A stretch of 64,000 nt of DNA from positions 51,879 through 115,878 of the forward strand of contig NZ_PNMA01000009.1 in the NCBI RefSeq assembly GCF_013823385.1, written 5' to 3'. How positions within the stretch are numbered: position 1 is the first letter of the stretch; each line of letters begins with the position of its first letter. The notes under the pieces were generated by a model. The model had not been told where the DNA came from. It ran no database searches and saw nothing but the letters and a program-made list of their open reading frames with translations. A program made the position numbers and the translations under genes. Positions 25,446-37,554 of the stretch are shown here, piece after piece. Source of the stretch: Hyphomonas sp. GTDB lineage: Bacteria; Pseudomonadota; Alphaproteobacteria; Caulobacterales; Hyphomonadaceae.

Positions 25446-26536
25446 GGGCGGTGCAGATCGGCCTGGCGGATGTCCGCCAGCGTCCGGCAGCCCATCAGCG
25501 CCATGGTGATTTCCAGCTCCTCGCGCAGCGTGCGCAGGAGGTGGGCGACGCCGAGGGCACCTGCCACGCTGAGCGCCCAGATATAGGGCCGCCCGATCAT
25601 TACCGCGTCTGCGCCCAGCGCGATGGCCTTGAAGGCATCGCTGCCGCGCCGGATGCCGCTATCAAAAAGGATCGGCGCGGCTCCCTTCAGGCGCTGGGCA
25701 ATCGCGGGCAGGGCGGTGATCGCGGCGGGCGCGCCATCGAGCACGCGGCCGCCATGATTGGACACCACCACGCCCGCCGCCCCGGCATCCATGGCGCGGG
25801 CGGCATCATCCGCCTGCAGAATACCCTTCACGAATACGGGCAGGTGGGTCAGCCGCGTCAGCCACTCTATATCGGCCCACCCCGGCGCGGCCCGCATCAT
25901 GGCGTCAAACACGGGGCTTTCCCCGGGTTTCAGCGCGGGCGGCGGAGTCTCGGGCGGCAGGTTTGCCGCTACCATGCCGGGCGGCAGGGCAAAGCCCGCG
26001 CGCTGGGCCCGGTTGCGGATGCCGCCAATCGGCGCGTCCACCGTCACCAGCAGCGCGCGGCAGCCGGCCGCTTCGGCCCGGCGCACCAGTGCCTCGGTTT
26101 CCGCCCGCGTTGGCTGCATGTATAGCTGAAGCCAGACCGGTCCGCCTTGCCCGGCAATCGCCTCGACGGTTTCTGTCGCCATGCAGGAGACGGCAAAGGG
26201 CGCGTCCATCAGGCGGGCCGCCTGGGCACTTGCAAGCTCCCCCTGCGGATGAAACAGCTGCTGCCAGCCAACCGGCGCCAGAAGGAAGGGGTGTGACAGC
26301 GCCTCGCCTGCCAGCGTCAGGCGCGTATGCCCACCGGCCACATCGGCCAGCACGCGCGGCGTCATCATCAGGGCGTCCAGCGCCGCGCGATTGGCGCGCA
26401 GCGTGATCTCGTCGCCCGCCCCGCCGGCCAGATAGGCCCAGATGCACGGATCGAGAATTTTCTCCGCATACCGCTCATAATCGCCCGCGCTGACGATGTC
26501 GGGCGGGATCGCCGCAAGGGGGATGCCAGCGCTCAT
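25442..26536 (-). CDS. FMN-dependent alpha-hydroxyacid oxidase
   Basis: TIM-barrel flavoenzyme of 364 residues that oxidises 2-hydroxy acids (lactate or glycolate class) to 2-keto acids. Signature features: [77 protein letters not shown] with catalytic Lys, [12 protein letters not shown] with catalytic His and Arg, and [20 protein letters not shown]. The ATG at 26536 overlaps the piuC stop by four bases and was preferred to the ATG at 26548. It is the last gene of the siderophore receptor operon, an unusual partner for this enzyme. Confidence 0.9.
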   Translation of the reverse strand: MSAGIPLAAIPPDIVSAGDYERYAEKILDPCIWAYLAGGAGDEITLRANRAALDALMMTPRVLADVAGGHTRLTLAGEALSHPFLLAPVGWQQLFHPQGELASAQAARLMDAPFAVSCMATETVEAIAGQGGPVWLQLYMQPTRAETEALVRRAEAAGCRALLVTVDAPIGGIRNRAQRAGFALPPGMVAANLPPETPPPALKPGESPVFDAMMRAAPGWADIEWLTRLTHLPVFVKGILQADDAARAMDAGAAGVVVSNHGGRVLDGAPAAITALPAIAQRLKGAAPILFDSGIRRGSDAFKAIALGADAVMIGRPYIWALSVAGALGVAHLLRTLREELEITMALMGCRTLADIRQADLHRP

Positions 26537-27213
26537 GCTTCTGCCCATTGGCGCACAAGATTGTGGTAATGGCCCGTCAGCGCCACCACTTCCGGCGCAT
26601 CAGCGATCTTTCCCCGCAGGGAAAGGATGGTCATGTCCAGCTGGAACAGCATGCCCCGGCGGGCATCATCGCGCACCCGGCTCTGCGTCCAGAGGAAAGA
26701 GGCCAGCCGCGTGCCGCGCGTGACCGGCTCAACCCGGTGCAGGCTGGTGGAGGGGTAGAGGATGGCATCACCGGCGGGCAACTTCACCTCATGAACGCCA
26801 TAAGTGTCCTCGACGATCAACTCGCCCCCATCATACGCATCAGGATCATTCAGAAAGACAGTAGTCGAAACATCCGTGCGTACACTGATGCCTGTGTAGG
26901 GGTCGGTATGGATCGCGCTGTCGACATGATTGCCGTAATGCCCGCCGCCTTCATAGCGGTTGAAGCGCGGCGTCAGCACGGTATGGGGCAGGGCGGCAGA
27001 CTGGAACAGCGGATGGCGCAGCAGCGCCGCCTTCACCAGTTCGCCCATTGCCCTTGCTTCGGGGGCGTCGGCGGGCAGTTGCAGGTTCTGCTTCACGCGC
27101 GCTGCTTGCGCCCCGGCGGTGGCGGCGCCATCGCGCCAATCCGCCGCCGAAAGCGCGGTGCGGAGTATGGCCAGCTCCTGAGGGTTCAGGATTTCCGGAA
27201 TATGCAGGAGCAT
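26533..27213 (-). CDS. Fe(II)/2-oxoglutarate dioxygenase PiuC family
   Basis: PKHD-type hydroxylase of 226 residues, usually encoded beside siderophore receptors of the PiuA/Fiu type. The iron-binding triad is visible: H96 and D98 in [11 protein letters not shown] and H159 in YPSTSLHRV, with R169 as 2-oxoglutarate ligand. [20 protein letters not shown] and the C-terminal RQWAEA fit the family. It starts 11 bases after the receptor stop. The substrate of this family is not established; a role in processing the siderophore or its receptor is inferred from context. Confidence 0.9.
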   Translation of the reverse strand: MLLHIPEILNPQELAILRTALSAADWRDGAATAGAQAARVKQNLQLPADAPEARAMGELVKAALLRHPLFQSAALPHTVLTPRFNRYEGGGHYGNHVDSAIHTDPYTGISVRTDVSTTVFLNDPDAYDGGELIVEDTYGVHEVKLPAGDAILYPSTSLHRVEPVTRGTRLASFLWTQSRVRDDARRGMLFQLDMTILSLRGKIADAPEVVALTGHYHNLVRQWAEA

Positions 27214-27224
27214 GGCCGTTTTCC

Positions 27225-29474
27225 CTAGAAGCGGACGTTCAGCGCCAGGTAAGCCGAGAGCGGCTGACCGGGCGTCAGGCGCGCGCCGGAATTGTTCAGG
27301 GTCGCGATATAATCCTCGTCAAAGAGGTTATACACGTTGAGCTGAAGCGCCAGCCGCTCGCTGAACTCATACCGGGCCATCGCGTCCACCACCCAGGCTT
27401 CCGGGATCACCGGAACGTTCTGTGTGGAAAGATCCGTTCCGGGAACAACCACGCGTTTCTGTTCCCCCATATAGCGGGCGCCGCCGCCGAAGGTGAAGGC
27501 GGGCGTAAGGGCATAGGTGGTCCAGATCGTGGCGGAGATATCCGGCGACCAGCGGGCCGCGGCGCCCTGGCTGTTATTGCCCGTGGTGCCTTCGGTCACT
27601 TCGGTATCCATGGTCGTCAGGCCGGCGGAAATCTGCCAGTTCTGCGTCAGCTTGCCCACGGCAGAGAGCTCGATGCCTTCCACCTTGCGTTCGCCCAGCT
27701 GCTCATAGGTGTTCGATCCGGGATCGAGCACGGCCAGCTCGTCCTTGTTCGTGGTCGAATAATAGGCGGCCGCCACGGCAAGGTGTTCGCCGAAGAGTTC
27801 CCATTTCGTGCCGATTTCCAGATTCTCCGTCTCCTGAGGATCGAAAGCCGGGTTGTTGATGCTGGATTCCGAAGACGACAGCGAGAAGTTCGCTCCGCCC
27901 GGCGGGGTCAGCGAATTGCCATAGCTGATATAGACGCTGCCATTTTCCCGTGGCTTGTACAGCGCGCCGAGTTTCCAGCTCACGAGGCTGCCATCGGCGC
28001 TGATGGAGGTTGGCACCAGGGTGCCCACCGGCAGGGTGGGATGCGAGGTGGCGGTCGACACGGAAACCGCATCATAGTCGGTGTCGTAATTCTCCGCGCG
28101 CAGACCGGCGGTGAAGAACCATTTCTCGTCCAGCTTCACCGTGTCGAACAGGAAGGCAGCCAGCGTCATTGTGCTACCATCGGTTTCAGCGCCGGTGGCG
28201 TAGGGGATGGGCAGGCTGACATTCGCAGACGGATTATAGAGCGGCGCGGCCGGAATGGTCAGGCCCGTTGTCGAGAAGGTGCGTGCCTTCTGGTTTTCAT
28301 AGAGCGCCTCGATGCCGGTCGAAAAATCATGCACCAGGCGGCCGGTATTGAAGCTGCCGGTGAGGATCGTCTGGTTGGCGAGGATTTCGTTTGTCTGGTC
28401 CACGCGCTGGCGCGAACGGGAAACCGTCCAGGTCGCCGGGTCAGAGGAGGGGGCAGACAGTGCGTTGATGCCCGTCAGCACACGGTCCATCTGCGTCTTG
28501 CCATAGCGGGACGTATTGGTCAGCGTCAGGCCGCCGCCAAGATCATGGATCACCTTGGCGGTGATCATATTGGCTTCCACATCTTCATAGTCGCTGCTGC
28601 TGCCATAGAAGTTTGACGGATCAACCGCTGCGCCGGCGCGCAGATCAGCATTCGCATTATAGAAGCCTTCCAGGCCGATGGAGGGAATGCCGCCATCGGG
28701 CACATTGTCCTGAACGATGTGCTGGCCGAACAGCTGGAATTCCGTGCCCGTGCCGATGCCGAAGGCGATGGAGGGCGCGATGCCGTATCCGGCATTCTTC
28801 ACTTCGTTGCGGCCCGGCACGGGCATGTCCTGCACCATCACATTCAGGCGCACGCCCGTCGTCTCGCCGAGCATCTTGTTGGCGTCGCCCGTCACGCGCA
28901 CGCCGCCTTCGCTGGTCGCCCCGGCATTGAGGGTTGTGAAATCGTCTGCCTCCGGTGTTTTGGAAACCTGGTTGATATAGCCAGAGGAGGCGCCCCGGCC
29001 GATGTCCGATCCGGCGGGTCCCTTGGCCACTTCAATCTGCTGGAGATTGAAGCTGTCGCGCGTCACCGCGCCCAGGTCGCGGATACCGTCCTGGAAGACC
29101 GAGCCTTGCGAGGAAAAGCCCCGCATCGAGAAGGTATCGCCCGAGGAGGTGTTGCCATTCTCGCCCAGCTGCATCGTGATGCCGGGCGTGTTGCGCAGCG
29201 CTTCCATGAGGCTGACCGCGCCCTGATCGGCGATGAGCTGGCCAGAGATCACAGTGATTGTCTGGGGCGTGTTGACCAGTTCCTGGGTCAGTTTCGGGGA
29301 GGAGACCCGCGGCACGATGTAGAGGCTTTCGCCTTCCACAACCACCGTCTCCTCACGCTTCTCCGGCTCGGTATTGCGGGCCTCGTCGGGGTCCGCATGG
29401 GCGGCAAGCGGGGCGCTCAGCGCGGCGATGAGGGCGAGGCTAGTAGTCAATCCATGTTTGCGACTGCGTATCAT
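27225..29474 (-). CDS. TonB-dependent catecholate siderophore receptor (Fiu/PiuA-like)
   Basis: Outer-membrane ferric-siderophore receptor of 749 residues. Signal peptide ([27 protein letters not shown]), TonB box region EETVVVEGE, plug with [40 protein letters not shown] and [20 protein letters not shown], then a barrel ending [10 protein letters not shown]. The [14 protein letters not shown] segment is typical of Fiu-type receptors. The start at 29474 follows from the signal peptide. It leads an operon with piuC and a hydroxyacid oxidase; a Fur-like element lies about 310 bases upstream. Confidence 0.92.
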   Translation of the reverse strand: MIRSRKHGLTTSLALIAALSAPLAAHADPDEARNTEPEKREETVVVEGESLYIVPRVSSPKLTQELVNTPQTITVISGQLIADQGAVSLMEALRNTPGITMQLGENGNTSSGDTFSMRGFSSQGSVFQDGIRDLGAVTRDSFNLQQIEVAKGPAGSDIGRGASSGYINQVSKTPEADDFTTLNAGATSEGGVRVTGDANKMLGETTGVRLNVMVQDMPVPGRNEVKNAGYGIAPSIAFGIGTGTEFQLFGQHIVQDNVPDGGIPSIGLEGFYNANADLRAGAAVDPSNFYGSSSDYEDVEANMITAKVIHDLGGGLTLTNTSRYGKTQMDRVLTGINALSAPSSDPATWTVSRSRQRVDQTNEILANQTILTGSFNTGRLVHDFSTGIEALYENQKARTFSTTGLTIPAAPLYNPSANVSLPIPYATGAETDGSTMTLAAFLFDTVKLDEKWFFTAGLRAENYDTDYDAVSVSTATSHPTLPVGTLVPTSISADGSLVSWKLGALYKPRENGSVYISYGNSLTPPGGANFSLSSSESSINNPAFDPQETENLEIGTKWELFGEHLAVAAAYYSTTNKDELAVLDPGSNTYEQLGERKVEGIELSAVGKLTQNWQISAGLTTMDTEVTEGTTGNNSQGAAARWSPDISATIWTTYALTPAFTFGGGARYMGEQKRVVVPGTDLSTQNVPVIPEAWVVDAMARYEFSERLALQLNVYNLFDEDYIATLNNSGARLTPGQPLSAYLALNVRF

Positions 29475-29784
29475 TATCGTCTCCAGAATGTGGGGGCGTC
29501 CGGGCGGCGCAGGTGCTTGCGCCAAGCGCGGACGGGGTTGGCTGTCAGAATGCCCGCGCGGGGGCGGGATTGGGCAGGCCATGAACGTGCCGGGGAGGTC
29601 CGGGTGTCCCATGCGGCCGCTTCGGGCCGCAGGCGGAAATGGGCAGAACCTCCCGAGAACGGCCATCGGGCCGGGTGAAAAACCTCTCCTCTTTCTTCTC
29701 TCGGGGGCGCAGGAGGCTGCTCCCTGCGTCGCGCAGCGGACTTCAGTTTCTCCAAATCACCCCGGTTCAGCGCCTAAGCTTATT

Positions 29785-29828
29785 GAGAATGATTTGCAAC
29801 ATGAATCTTGCAAATGCTTCACATTCTC
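29785..29828. promoter_or_regulatory. Fur-like palindromic element between siderophore receptor and katG
   Basis: GAGAATG at one end and CATTCTC at the other, enclosing TTTGCAA...TTGCAAATG, all in an AT-rich island inside GC-rich DNA. Both nested arms resemble Fur-type half-sites (GAGAAT and TTTGCAA). It could serve the siderophore operon, katG, or both. Assignment to Fur rather than Irr or RirA is inference. Confidence 0.5.
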
Positions 29829-29984
29829 GATTTATGTGCCCTTCAGGCAGCAGGACCGGCCTCTCAGAATGCCCCGGTGGCCGCAGATCCGGGCGCGATA
29901 TGACAGAAACCGAGAGGTTCTCCGGCAGTTTCCCGTCATCTGAGGGTGCACCCAAAGGCTCCCTCTATAGGTCGCCCGCTAAAA

Positions 29985-32227
<2,243 letters not shown>

Positions 32228-32251
32228 TCGGTCAGCGGATTAAAAACGAAG

Positions 32252-32283
32252 AAGGGCGGCTCGCAAGGGCCGCCCTTTTTTCT
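32252..32283 (+). terminator. Rho-independent terminator of katG
   Basis: Stem AAGGGCGGC/GCCGCCCTT with loop TCGCAAGG and a run of six T, 25 bases after the katG stop. Clear intrinsic terminator. Confidence 0.85.
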
Positions 32284-32384
32284 TGCCGTTGACGGAGGGC
32301 GGGTTGAGCGCAGCGATACCCGCCATCCACGCTCTCACCGGTAACGCCGCCCGGCCGCGCCGCCAGCCCCTCAAACGGGGGAGG

Positions 32385-32957
32385 TCAGAGCGGCTTTACC
32401 GCCAGGCGGATGATCTCGGTGAACCGCTGTTTCATTTTCTCGCGCAGCTCAGGATCATCCGTCAGCTTGCCGGAAATATGCTGACTGATCGACATCCCGA
32501 GCAGGATGGAGCCGAAAAGCTGCGAGCGCTCCTTGGCATGTTCCCCGCCGATCACCACCGCAAAGGGCTCGTGAAACCGGTCGTCGATGGAAGCGCGCAC
32601 AATCGGGCCGGCAATCGGGGAATTGCCCGAATGCAGCATGACGAGGATGTCCTCCATCGGCTTTCCGTCATCGTCCGGGTCGAACATCAGCTCGCCCACC
32701 CGCTCGGGCAGGCCTTCCAGCTCATTACCGATTACGTCCACGCCGCGCTCGCCCGAATTCATCACGGCGGCAAACAGCTCTTCCTTTGATCCGAAATAGC
32801 GTGACACCAGCGCCGCATCCGCCCCGGCCAGGGAGGCGATCTCGCGGATGCCGACATTCTCGTAACTGTCCCGCGCAAACAGGGTTCGCGCCGCGCAGAG
32901 GATGGCGTTTTTCGTGCTGGCGGCGTCCCGGCGCCGGATTGGCTGACTACATTTCAT
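32385..32957 (-). CDS. TetR-family repressor of the RND efflux operon
   Basis: A 190-residue TetR regulator. HTH: STKNAILCAARTLFARDSYE, NVGIREIASLAGADAALVSR, YFGSKEELFAAVMNSGE. It is transcribed away from the efflux operon, and the shared spacer carries two copies of a 16-bp palindrome, the arrangement of AcrR/NalC-like local repressors. The C-terminal part (ILLGMSISQHISGKLTDDPE) is the ligand domain, probably sensing a pump substrate. An inducer cannot be read from the sequence. Confidence 0.9.
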   Translation of the reverse strand: MKCSQPIRRRDAASTKNAILCAARTLFARDSYENVGIREIASLAGADAALVSRYFGSKEELFAAVMNSGERGVDVIGNELEGLPERVGELMFDPDDDGKPMEDILVMLHSGNSPIAGPIVRASIDDRFHEPFAVVIGGEHAKERSQLFGSILLGMSISQHISGKLTDDPELREKMKQRFTEIIRLAVKPL

Positions 32958-32986
32958 ACGTTTTCCTACCCCATAAAAATTAATTT

Positions 32987-33002
32987 GTCATCACCTGTTG
33001 AC
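32987..33002. promoter_or_regulatory. TetR operator candidate 1
   Basis: GTCATCACCTGTTGAC, a pseudo-palindrome of form GTCAWCANCTGWTGAC, 30 bases upstream of the TetR start. It matches the reverse complement of the second site (33029-33044) at 15 of 16 positions. The centres are 42 bp apart, about four helical turns. Confidence 0.65.
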
Positions 33003-33028
33003 TTATGCTTCCCGCGACGTCACATGCG

Positions 33029-33044
33029 GTCAACAGCTGATGAC
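33029..33044. promoter_or_regulatory. TetR operator candidate 2
   Basis: GTCAACAGCTGATGAC, the partner of the site at 32987-33002, lying 48 bases before the efflux adaptor start. The two sites would allow one repressor to control both divergent promoters. Confidence 0.65.
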
Positions 33045-33092
33045 TTACAGGCGTTGCTCCACCGGTTCGCCTTGTTTATGAAGGAAAAATGA

Positions 33093-34286
33093 ATGCGTTC
33101 GCGCCATTTTGCAACCGTTTCCGTGCTGGCAACGGCACTTGTCGTGGGGGCATGCAGCGCGCCCCAGGCACAGCAACAAGGCGGTCCTCCCCCGCCTCAG
33201 GTTGATGTCGCTGTCCCCCTCTCTTCCCAGGTTGCGGACTGGAACGGCTATACCGGCCGTTTCGAGTCCGTGGAACGCGTAGATGTACGTGCCCGCGTCA
33301 GCGGATATGTCAAATCGGTCGCGTTTGAAGATGGCGCCCGCGTCAAGGCAGGGGACCTGTTGTTCACCCTGGACGACCGTCCGTTCCGCGCGACGCTCGC
33401 CCAGGCTGAAGCGCAGCTTGCCCAGGCCAGGGCCCAGCTCGGCCAGGCCCAGTCTGATCTGGAACGCTCCGAGAAGCTCGCTGAATCCGGCGCCGTGTCG
33501 GTTGAGGAGCTTGAGCGCAACCGCACCAGCCTCGCCAGCGCGCAGGCCACTGTTGCGGCCGCCGAAGCCGGTGTCGAGGCCGCCCGCCTCGATCTCAGCT
33601 TCACCCGCGTCACCGCGCCGATCGATGGCCGTGTCTCGGCCCGCAATGTTGACCCCGGCAACCTCGTCGCCGGCGGCAACTCGGCCGGGGACATCCTCAC
33701 CACCATCGTCCGCGACGAAGAACTCTACTTCACCTTCAACGTCTCCGAAGCCGACTATCTGCGCTACATGCGCACCGAACAGGCCGAAGGCGCCGTCAAG
33801 GCAGAGGCCCGCCTGCAGGATGAAGCCACCTTCACGCGTCCCGGCGAAGTCATCTTTGCGGATAACCGCATGGGCGACACCACCGGCTCGATCCGCGTCC
33901 GCGCGCTGGTCGAGAATGAAGACGGTCTGATCCGCCCCGGTATGACCGGCGAAGTGCGCATCAACGGCTCGGCGCCCTATGCCGCGCTGATGGTGCCGCA
34001 GGGCGCCGTCCAGACTGACGGCACCCGCCGCACGCTGTTCCTGGTCAATGAACGCAATGAGGTCGAGGTCGTCCCGGTCCAGCTTGGTCCGCTCAGCGGC
34101 AACATGCAGGTCATCACCGGCGGCATCGAGGCGAGCGACCGCGTGATCGTCAACGGCCTGCTGCGTGCCCGTCCGGGCGCAACGGTGAACCCCGTTTCGG
34201 TCCAGCTTGACTATGAAACGGCTGCCGAAGGCCCCGTCACGGTTCAGAGCCGTCCCGCCATGACGGCCCGCCGCATCACAAACTGA
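33093..34286 (+). CDS. RND efflux periplasmic adaptor (AcrA/MexA family)
   Basis: Membrane-fusion lipoprotein of 397 residues; lipobox LVVGACSAP. The lipoyl/barrel-sandwich halves are seen in VDVRARVSGYVKSVAFEDGA RVKAGDLLFTLD and RVTAPIDGRVSARNVDPGNL, separated by an Ala/Gln/Glu-rich coiled-coil hairpin (about residues 105-165). The beta-barrel and membrane-proximal domains follow (GLIRPGMTGEVRI; GAVQTDGTRRTLFLVNE). It bridges the inner-membrane pump and the outer-membrane channel encoded directly downstream. GAAGGAAAAA precedes the ATG. Confidence 0.95.
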   Translation: MRSRHFATVSVLATALVVGACSAPQAQQQGGPPPPQVDVAVPLSSQVADWNGYTGRFESVERVDVRARVSGYVKSVAFEDGARVKAGDLLFTLDDRPFRATLAQAEAQLAQARAQLGQAQSDLERSEKLAESGAVSVEELERNRTSLASAQATVAAAEAGVEAARLDLSFTRVTAPIDGRVSARNVDPGNLVAGGNSAGDILTTIVRDEELYFTFNVSEADYLRYMRTEQAEGAVKAEARLQDEATFTRPGEVIFADNRMGDTTGSIRVRALVENEDGLIRPGMTGEVRINGSAPYAALMVPQGAVQTDGTRRTLFLVNERNEVEVVPVQLGPLSGNMQVITGGIEASDRVIVNGLLRARPGATVNPVSVQLDYETAAEGPVTVQSRPAMTARRITN

Positions 34287-34347
34287 CACGCGGCGGCCCG
34301 CCAGCTGCCAGCCCATTCCATTCTCTTCCTCCCAGAGAGACGAACCC

Positions 34348-37300
34348 ATGCGCCTGTCCCATTTTTTCATCAAGCGGCCCATTTTTGCGGCTGTTATCTC
34401 GGTCGTGATCACCCTGCTCGGCGCATTCGCGTTCCCGCGTCTCCCGCTTGCTCAGTATCCTGAAATTGCCCCGCCCACCGTGGTCGTCAGCGCGTCCTAT
34501 CCCGGCGCGTCCGCCGAAGACGTGGCCAACCAGGTCGCCGCCCCGCTGGAGCAGGAAATCAACGGTGTGGAGGGCATGATCTACATGACCTCCTCTTCCA
34601 CAGCCGATGGTGTGGTCAGCCTGACGATCACCTTCGAGCCGGGAACCGATCTTGATACCGCCCAGGTCCAGGTGCAGAACCGGGTGTCGCGCGCAGAGCC
34701 GCGCCTGCCCGAACAGGTGCGCCAGACCGGCGTTTCGGTGAACCAGCAATCCTCCGGCTTCCTCCTGCTCGTGGCGCTCACCTCGCCGGGCAGCCAGCTT
34801 GATCAGGATTATGTGGCCAACTACGCCGCTTCCACCATCAAGGACCGTCTGCTGCGGATCAACGGGGTTGGCGGCGTCGAAGTGTTCGGGGGCGGCAACT
34901 ATTCCATGCGCGTCTGGATCAATCCGGAACGCGCCGCCGCGCTGAACCTCACCTCCAGCGACATCGTCGCCGCCCTCCGTGCCCAGAACATCCAGGCCGC
35001 CGGCGGCACGCTCGGCCAGCCGCCCTTTGCAAAGACGGGGGCGCCCGAATTCCAGATCCCGGTTCAGGTCCGCGGCCGTCTGATCGAGCCGGACGAGTTC
35101 GGGGATGTCGTCATCCGCCGCGATGCAGACGGCTCCGTCGTGCGCCTGCGGGATGTCGCCCGTGTCGATATCGGCGCGGAAACCTATCTGATGCGCTCCT
35201 ATTTCGATGGCCAGCCCGGCCTTGGCCTTGCCGTCACCCAGCTTCCCGGCTCCAACGCTCTGGATACGGCAGAGCAGGTGCTGGCCGAGATGGAACTTGC
35301 CCGCCAGGAATTCCCCGAAGGCCTGGAATACTCGATCCCCTACAATCCGACAGAGTTCGTTGAGGCCTCGGTGTCGGCGGTGGAACATGCGCTCGTCGAA
35401 GCCGTGTTCCTGGTGATGATCGTCATCCTCGTCTTCCTGCAGACATGGCGCGCGGCCCTCATCCCGATCCTGGCGATCCCGGTCTCCATCATCGGCGTGT
35501 TCGCCGTGCAGCTCGCGCTGGGCTATTCGATCAACTCTCTGTCGCTGTTCGCCCTCGTGCTCGCGGTCGGTATCGTCGTCGATGACGCCATCGTCGTGGT
35601 GGAGAATGTCGAGCGCTCGATCCGGGACGGCAAGAGCCCGATGCAGGCGGCCCTCTCCTCGATGGACGAGGTCGGCGGCGCGCTGATAGCCATGAACCTT
35701 GTGCTGGTGTCGGTGTTCGTACCCACCCTGTTCATGGGCGGCATTCCCGGCATCTTCTACGAACAGTTCGCCGTCGCCATCGCTTCGGCTGCGGTCATCT
35801 CCCTGGTGGTGTCGCTCACCCTGTCGCCCGCCCTCTGCGCGCTGCTGCTGAAGCCGCACGAGGAACACGGCCACAGGAAGGGCAACCCCATCCTCGCCCC
35901 GCTGCGCTTTGCCGGCAACGCCTTCAACAGCGGCTTTGACTGGCTGTCGAATGCCTACGGGTCGCTGGTCGCCAAACTCGTCCGTATGCTGGTGATCGTG
36001 ATGATCGTCTATGCAGCGCTCCTGGCCACCACCGGCTGGCGCCTGTCGGCCACGCCCACCGGCTTCATTCCGGAGCAGGATCAGGGCTTCCTGATCGGCG
36101 TTGTCCAGCTTCCCGCCGGCGCCTCGCTTGAGCGCACTGACATCGTGATGACGCGCATCGTCGAGGAACTCCGCGCTACCGAAGGCGTCCAGGGCGTCGC
36201 CGCCATGGTCGGCATGGATGGCTCCAGCTTCTCCTCGGCCTCCAATGCGGGCACGATGTTCATCCGCCTGGCAGACTTTGAAGAACGCAAGGGCCGCGAA
36301 GATCTCTCCGCCGTGGCCATCTCCCACCGCCTGACCGGCCATTTCATGGCAGCCCTTCCTGAAGGCAACGCCTTCATCATCGCCCCGCCGGCTGTGCAGG
36401 GCATGGGGCAGGGCGGCGGTTTCAAGATGATGATCCAGGACCGCGCCGGTGTCGGCACCGCCGCCCTCCAGCAGGCCACCTATGCCATGATGGGCGCCGC
36501 TGCGCAGGACCCGCGCGTCACCAGCGTCTACACCACCTTCGACACCAACTCGCCCACCGTGCGGGTGGAGGTGGACCGCGACCGCGCCCAGCTCCTCGGC
36601 GTCGAACCGGCCGATGTCTACGCCACCCTCGGCACCAATCTCGGCTCCACCTATGTGAACGACTTCAACTTCGTCGGGCGCACATTCCGCGTCACCGCCC
36701 AGGCAGATGCTCCGTTCCGTGAAACGGCCGCCAGTATCGGCCAGTTCCAGGTGCGCTCGTCCACCGGTGAGATGGTGCCGATCTCGGCTGTGGCCAAAAT
36801 CATCGACGGCTCCGGCCCGGTCCGCATGGTGCGCCACAACATCTTCCCGGCCATCGAGCTCAACGGCCAGACCCCGGCGGGCGTCTCCACCGGCGAATCC
36901 CTGAAAGCGATGGAAGAGATCGCCGCCCAGGTCCTGCCCGAAGGCGTCAGCTATGAGTGGACCGAGATGGCCTATCAGGAGAAAGCCGCCGGCAGTTCCA
37001 TTCTGATGGTCTTCGGCATGGCGGTCATCTTCGTCTTCCTCGTCCTGGCGGCGCAGTATGAATCCTTCACCCTGCCATTCGCGGTGATCTTCATCGTCCC
37101 GATGTGTATCCTCGCGGCCACCATCGGCATCAACATCGCCGGCATGGCCAATGACATTCTCGCCCAGGTCGGTCTCATCGTCCTTGTCGCGCTGGCGGCC
37201 AAGAACGCGATCCTTCTGGTCGAGTTTGCCAAGCAGCAGGAAGAAAACCATGGCGTCACCCCGCGGGAAGCCGCCGTCTCCGGCTCCCGGATGCGCCTGC

Positions 37301-37554
37301 GCCCGATCCTGATGACGTCCTTCGCCTTCATCTTCGGGGTGATGCCGCTGGCATTCGCCACCGGGGCAGGGGCCGAGATGCGCCAGTCGATCGGTATCAC
37401 CGTGTTCTCCGGCATGATCGGGGTCACGCTGTTCGGCCTGATCTTCACCCCGGCCTTCTATGTCATTGGCCGGATGATCTCGAAACTGCTCCCCGGCTCA
37501 AACCGCAGCCATGACGATCACACTCCCACGCCGGTCGAAGGAGGCCAGGCATGA
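34348..37554 (+). CDS. RND multidrug efflux pump (AcrB/MexB, HAE1 family)
   Basis: Inner-membrane proton-driven exporter of 1068 residues, normal for the HAE1 class. Evidence: N-terminal MRLSHFFIKRPIFAAVISVV, PLAQYPEIAPPTVVVSASYP, the TM4 proton-relay motif LVLAVGIVVDDAIVVVENVE with two adjacent Asp, LSPALCALLLKPHE, GFIPEQDQGFLIGVVQLP, and C-terminal VGLIVLVALAAKNAILLVEF with the key Lys. Two large periplasmic porter/docking loops are intact. It is the second gene of the operon; its stop overlaps the channel gene by four bases. Substrates cannot be deduced. Confidence 0.97.
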   Translation: MRLSHFFIKRPIFAAVISVVITLLGAFAFPRLPLAQYPEIAPPTVVVSASYPGASAEDVANQVAAPLEQEINGVEGMIYMTSSSTADGVVSLTITFEPGTDLDTAQVQVQNRVSRAEPRLPEQVRQTGVSVNQQSSGFLLLVALTSPGSQLDQDYVANYAASTIKDRLLRINGVGGVEVFGGGNYSMRVWINPERAAALNLTSSDIVAALRAQNIQAAGGTLGQPPFAKTGAPEFQIPVQVRGRLIEPDEFGDVVIRRDADGSVVRLRDVARVDIGAETYLMRSYFDGQPGLGLAVTQLPGSNALDTAEQVLAEMELARQEFPEGLEYSIPYNPTEFVEASVSAVEHALVEAVFLVMIVILVFLQTWRAALIPILAIPVSIIGVFAVQLALGYSINSLSLFALVLAVGIVVDDAIVVVENVERSIRDGKSPMQAALSSMDEVGGALIAMNLVLVSVFVPTLFMGGIPGIFYEQFAVAIASAAVISLVVSLTLSPALCALLLKPHEEHGHRKGNPILAPLRFAGNAFNSGFDWLSNAYGSLVAKLVRMLVIVMIVYAALLATTGWRLSATPTGFIPEQDQGFLIGVVQLPAGASLERTDIVMTRIVEELRATEGVQGVAAMVGMDGSSFSSASNAGTMFIRLADFEERKGREDLSAVAISHRLTGHFMAALPEGNAFIIAPPAVQGMGQGGGFKMMIQDRAGVGTAALQQATYAMMGAAAQDPRVTSVYTTFDTNSPTVRVEVDRDRAQLLGVEPADVYATLGTNLGSTYVNDFNFVGRTFRVTAQADAPFRETAASIGQFQVRSSTGEMVPISAVAKIIDGSGPVRMVRHNIFPAIELNGQTPAGVSTGESLKAMEEIAAQVLPEGVSYEWTEMAYQEKAAGSSILMVFGMAVIFVFLVLAAQYESFTLPFAVIFIVPMCILAATIGINIAGMANDILAQVGLIVLVALAAKNAILLVEFAKQQEENHGVTPREAAVSGSRMRLRPILMTSFAFIFGVMPLAFATGAGAEMRQSIGITVFSGMIGVTLFGLIFTPAFYVIGRMISKLLPGSNRSHDDHTPTPVEGGQA

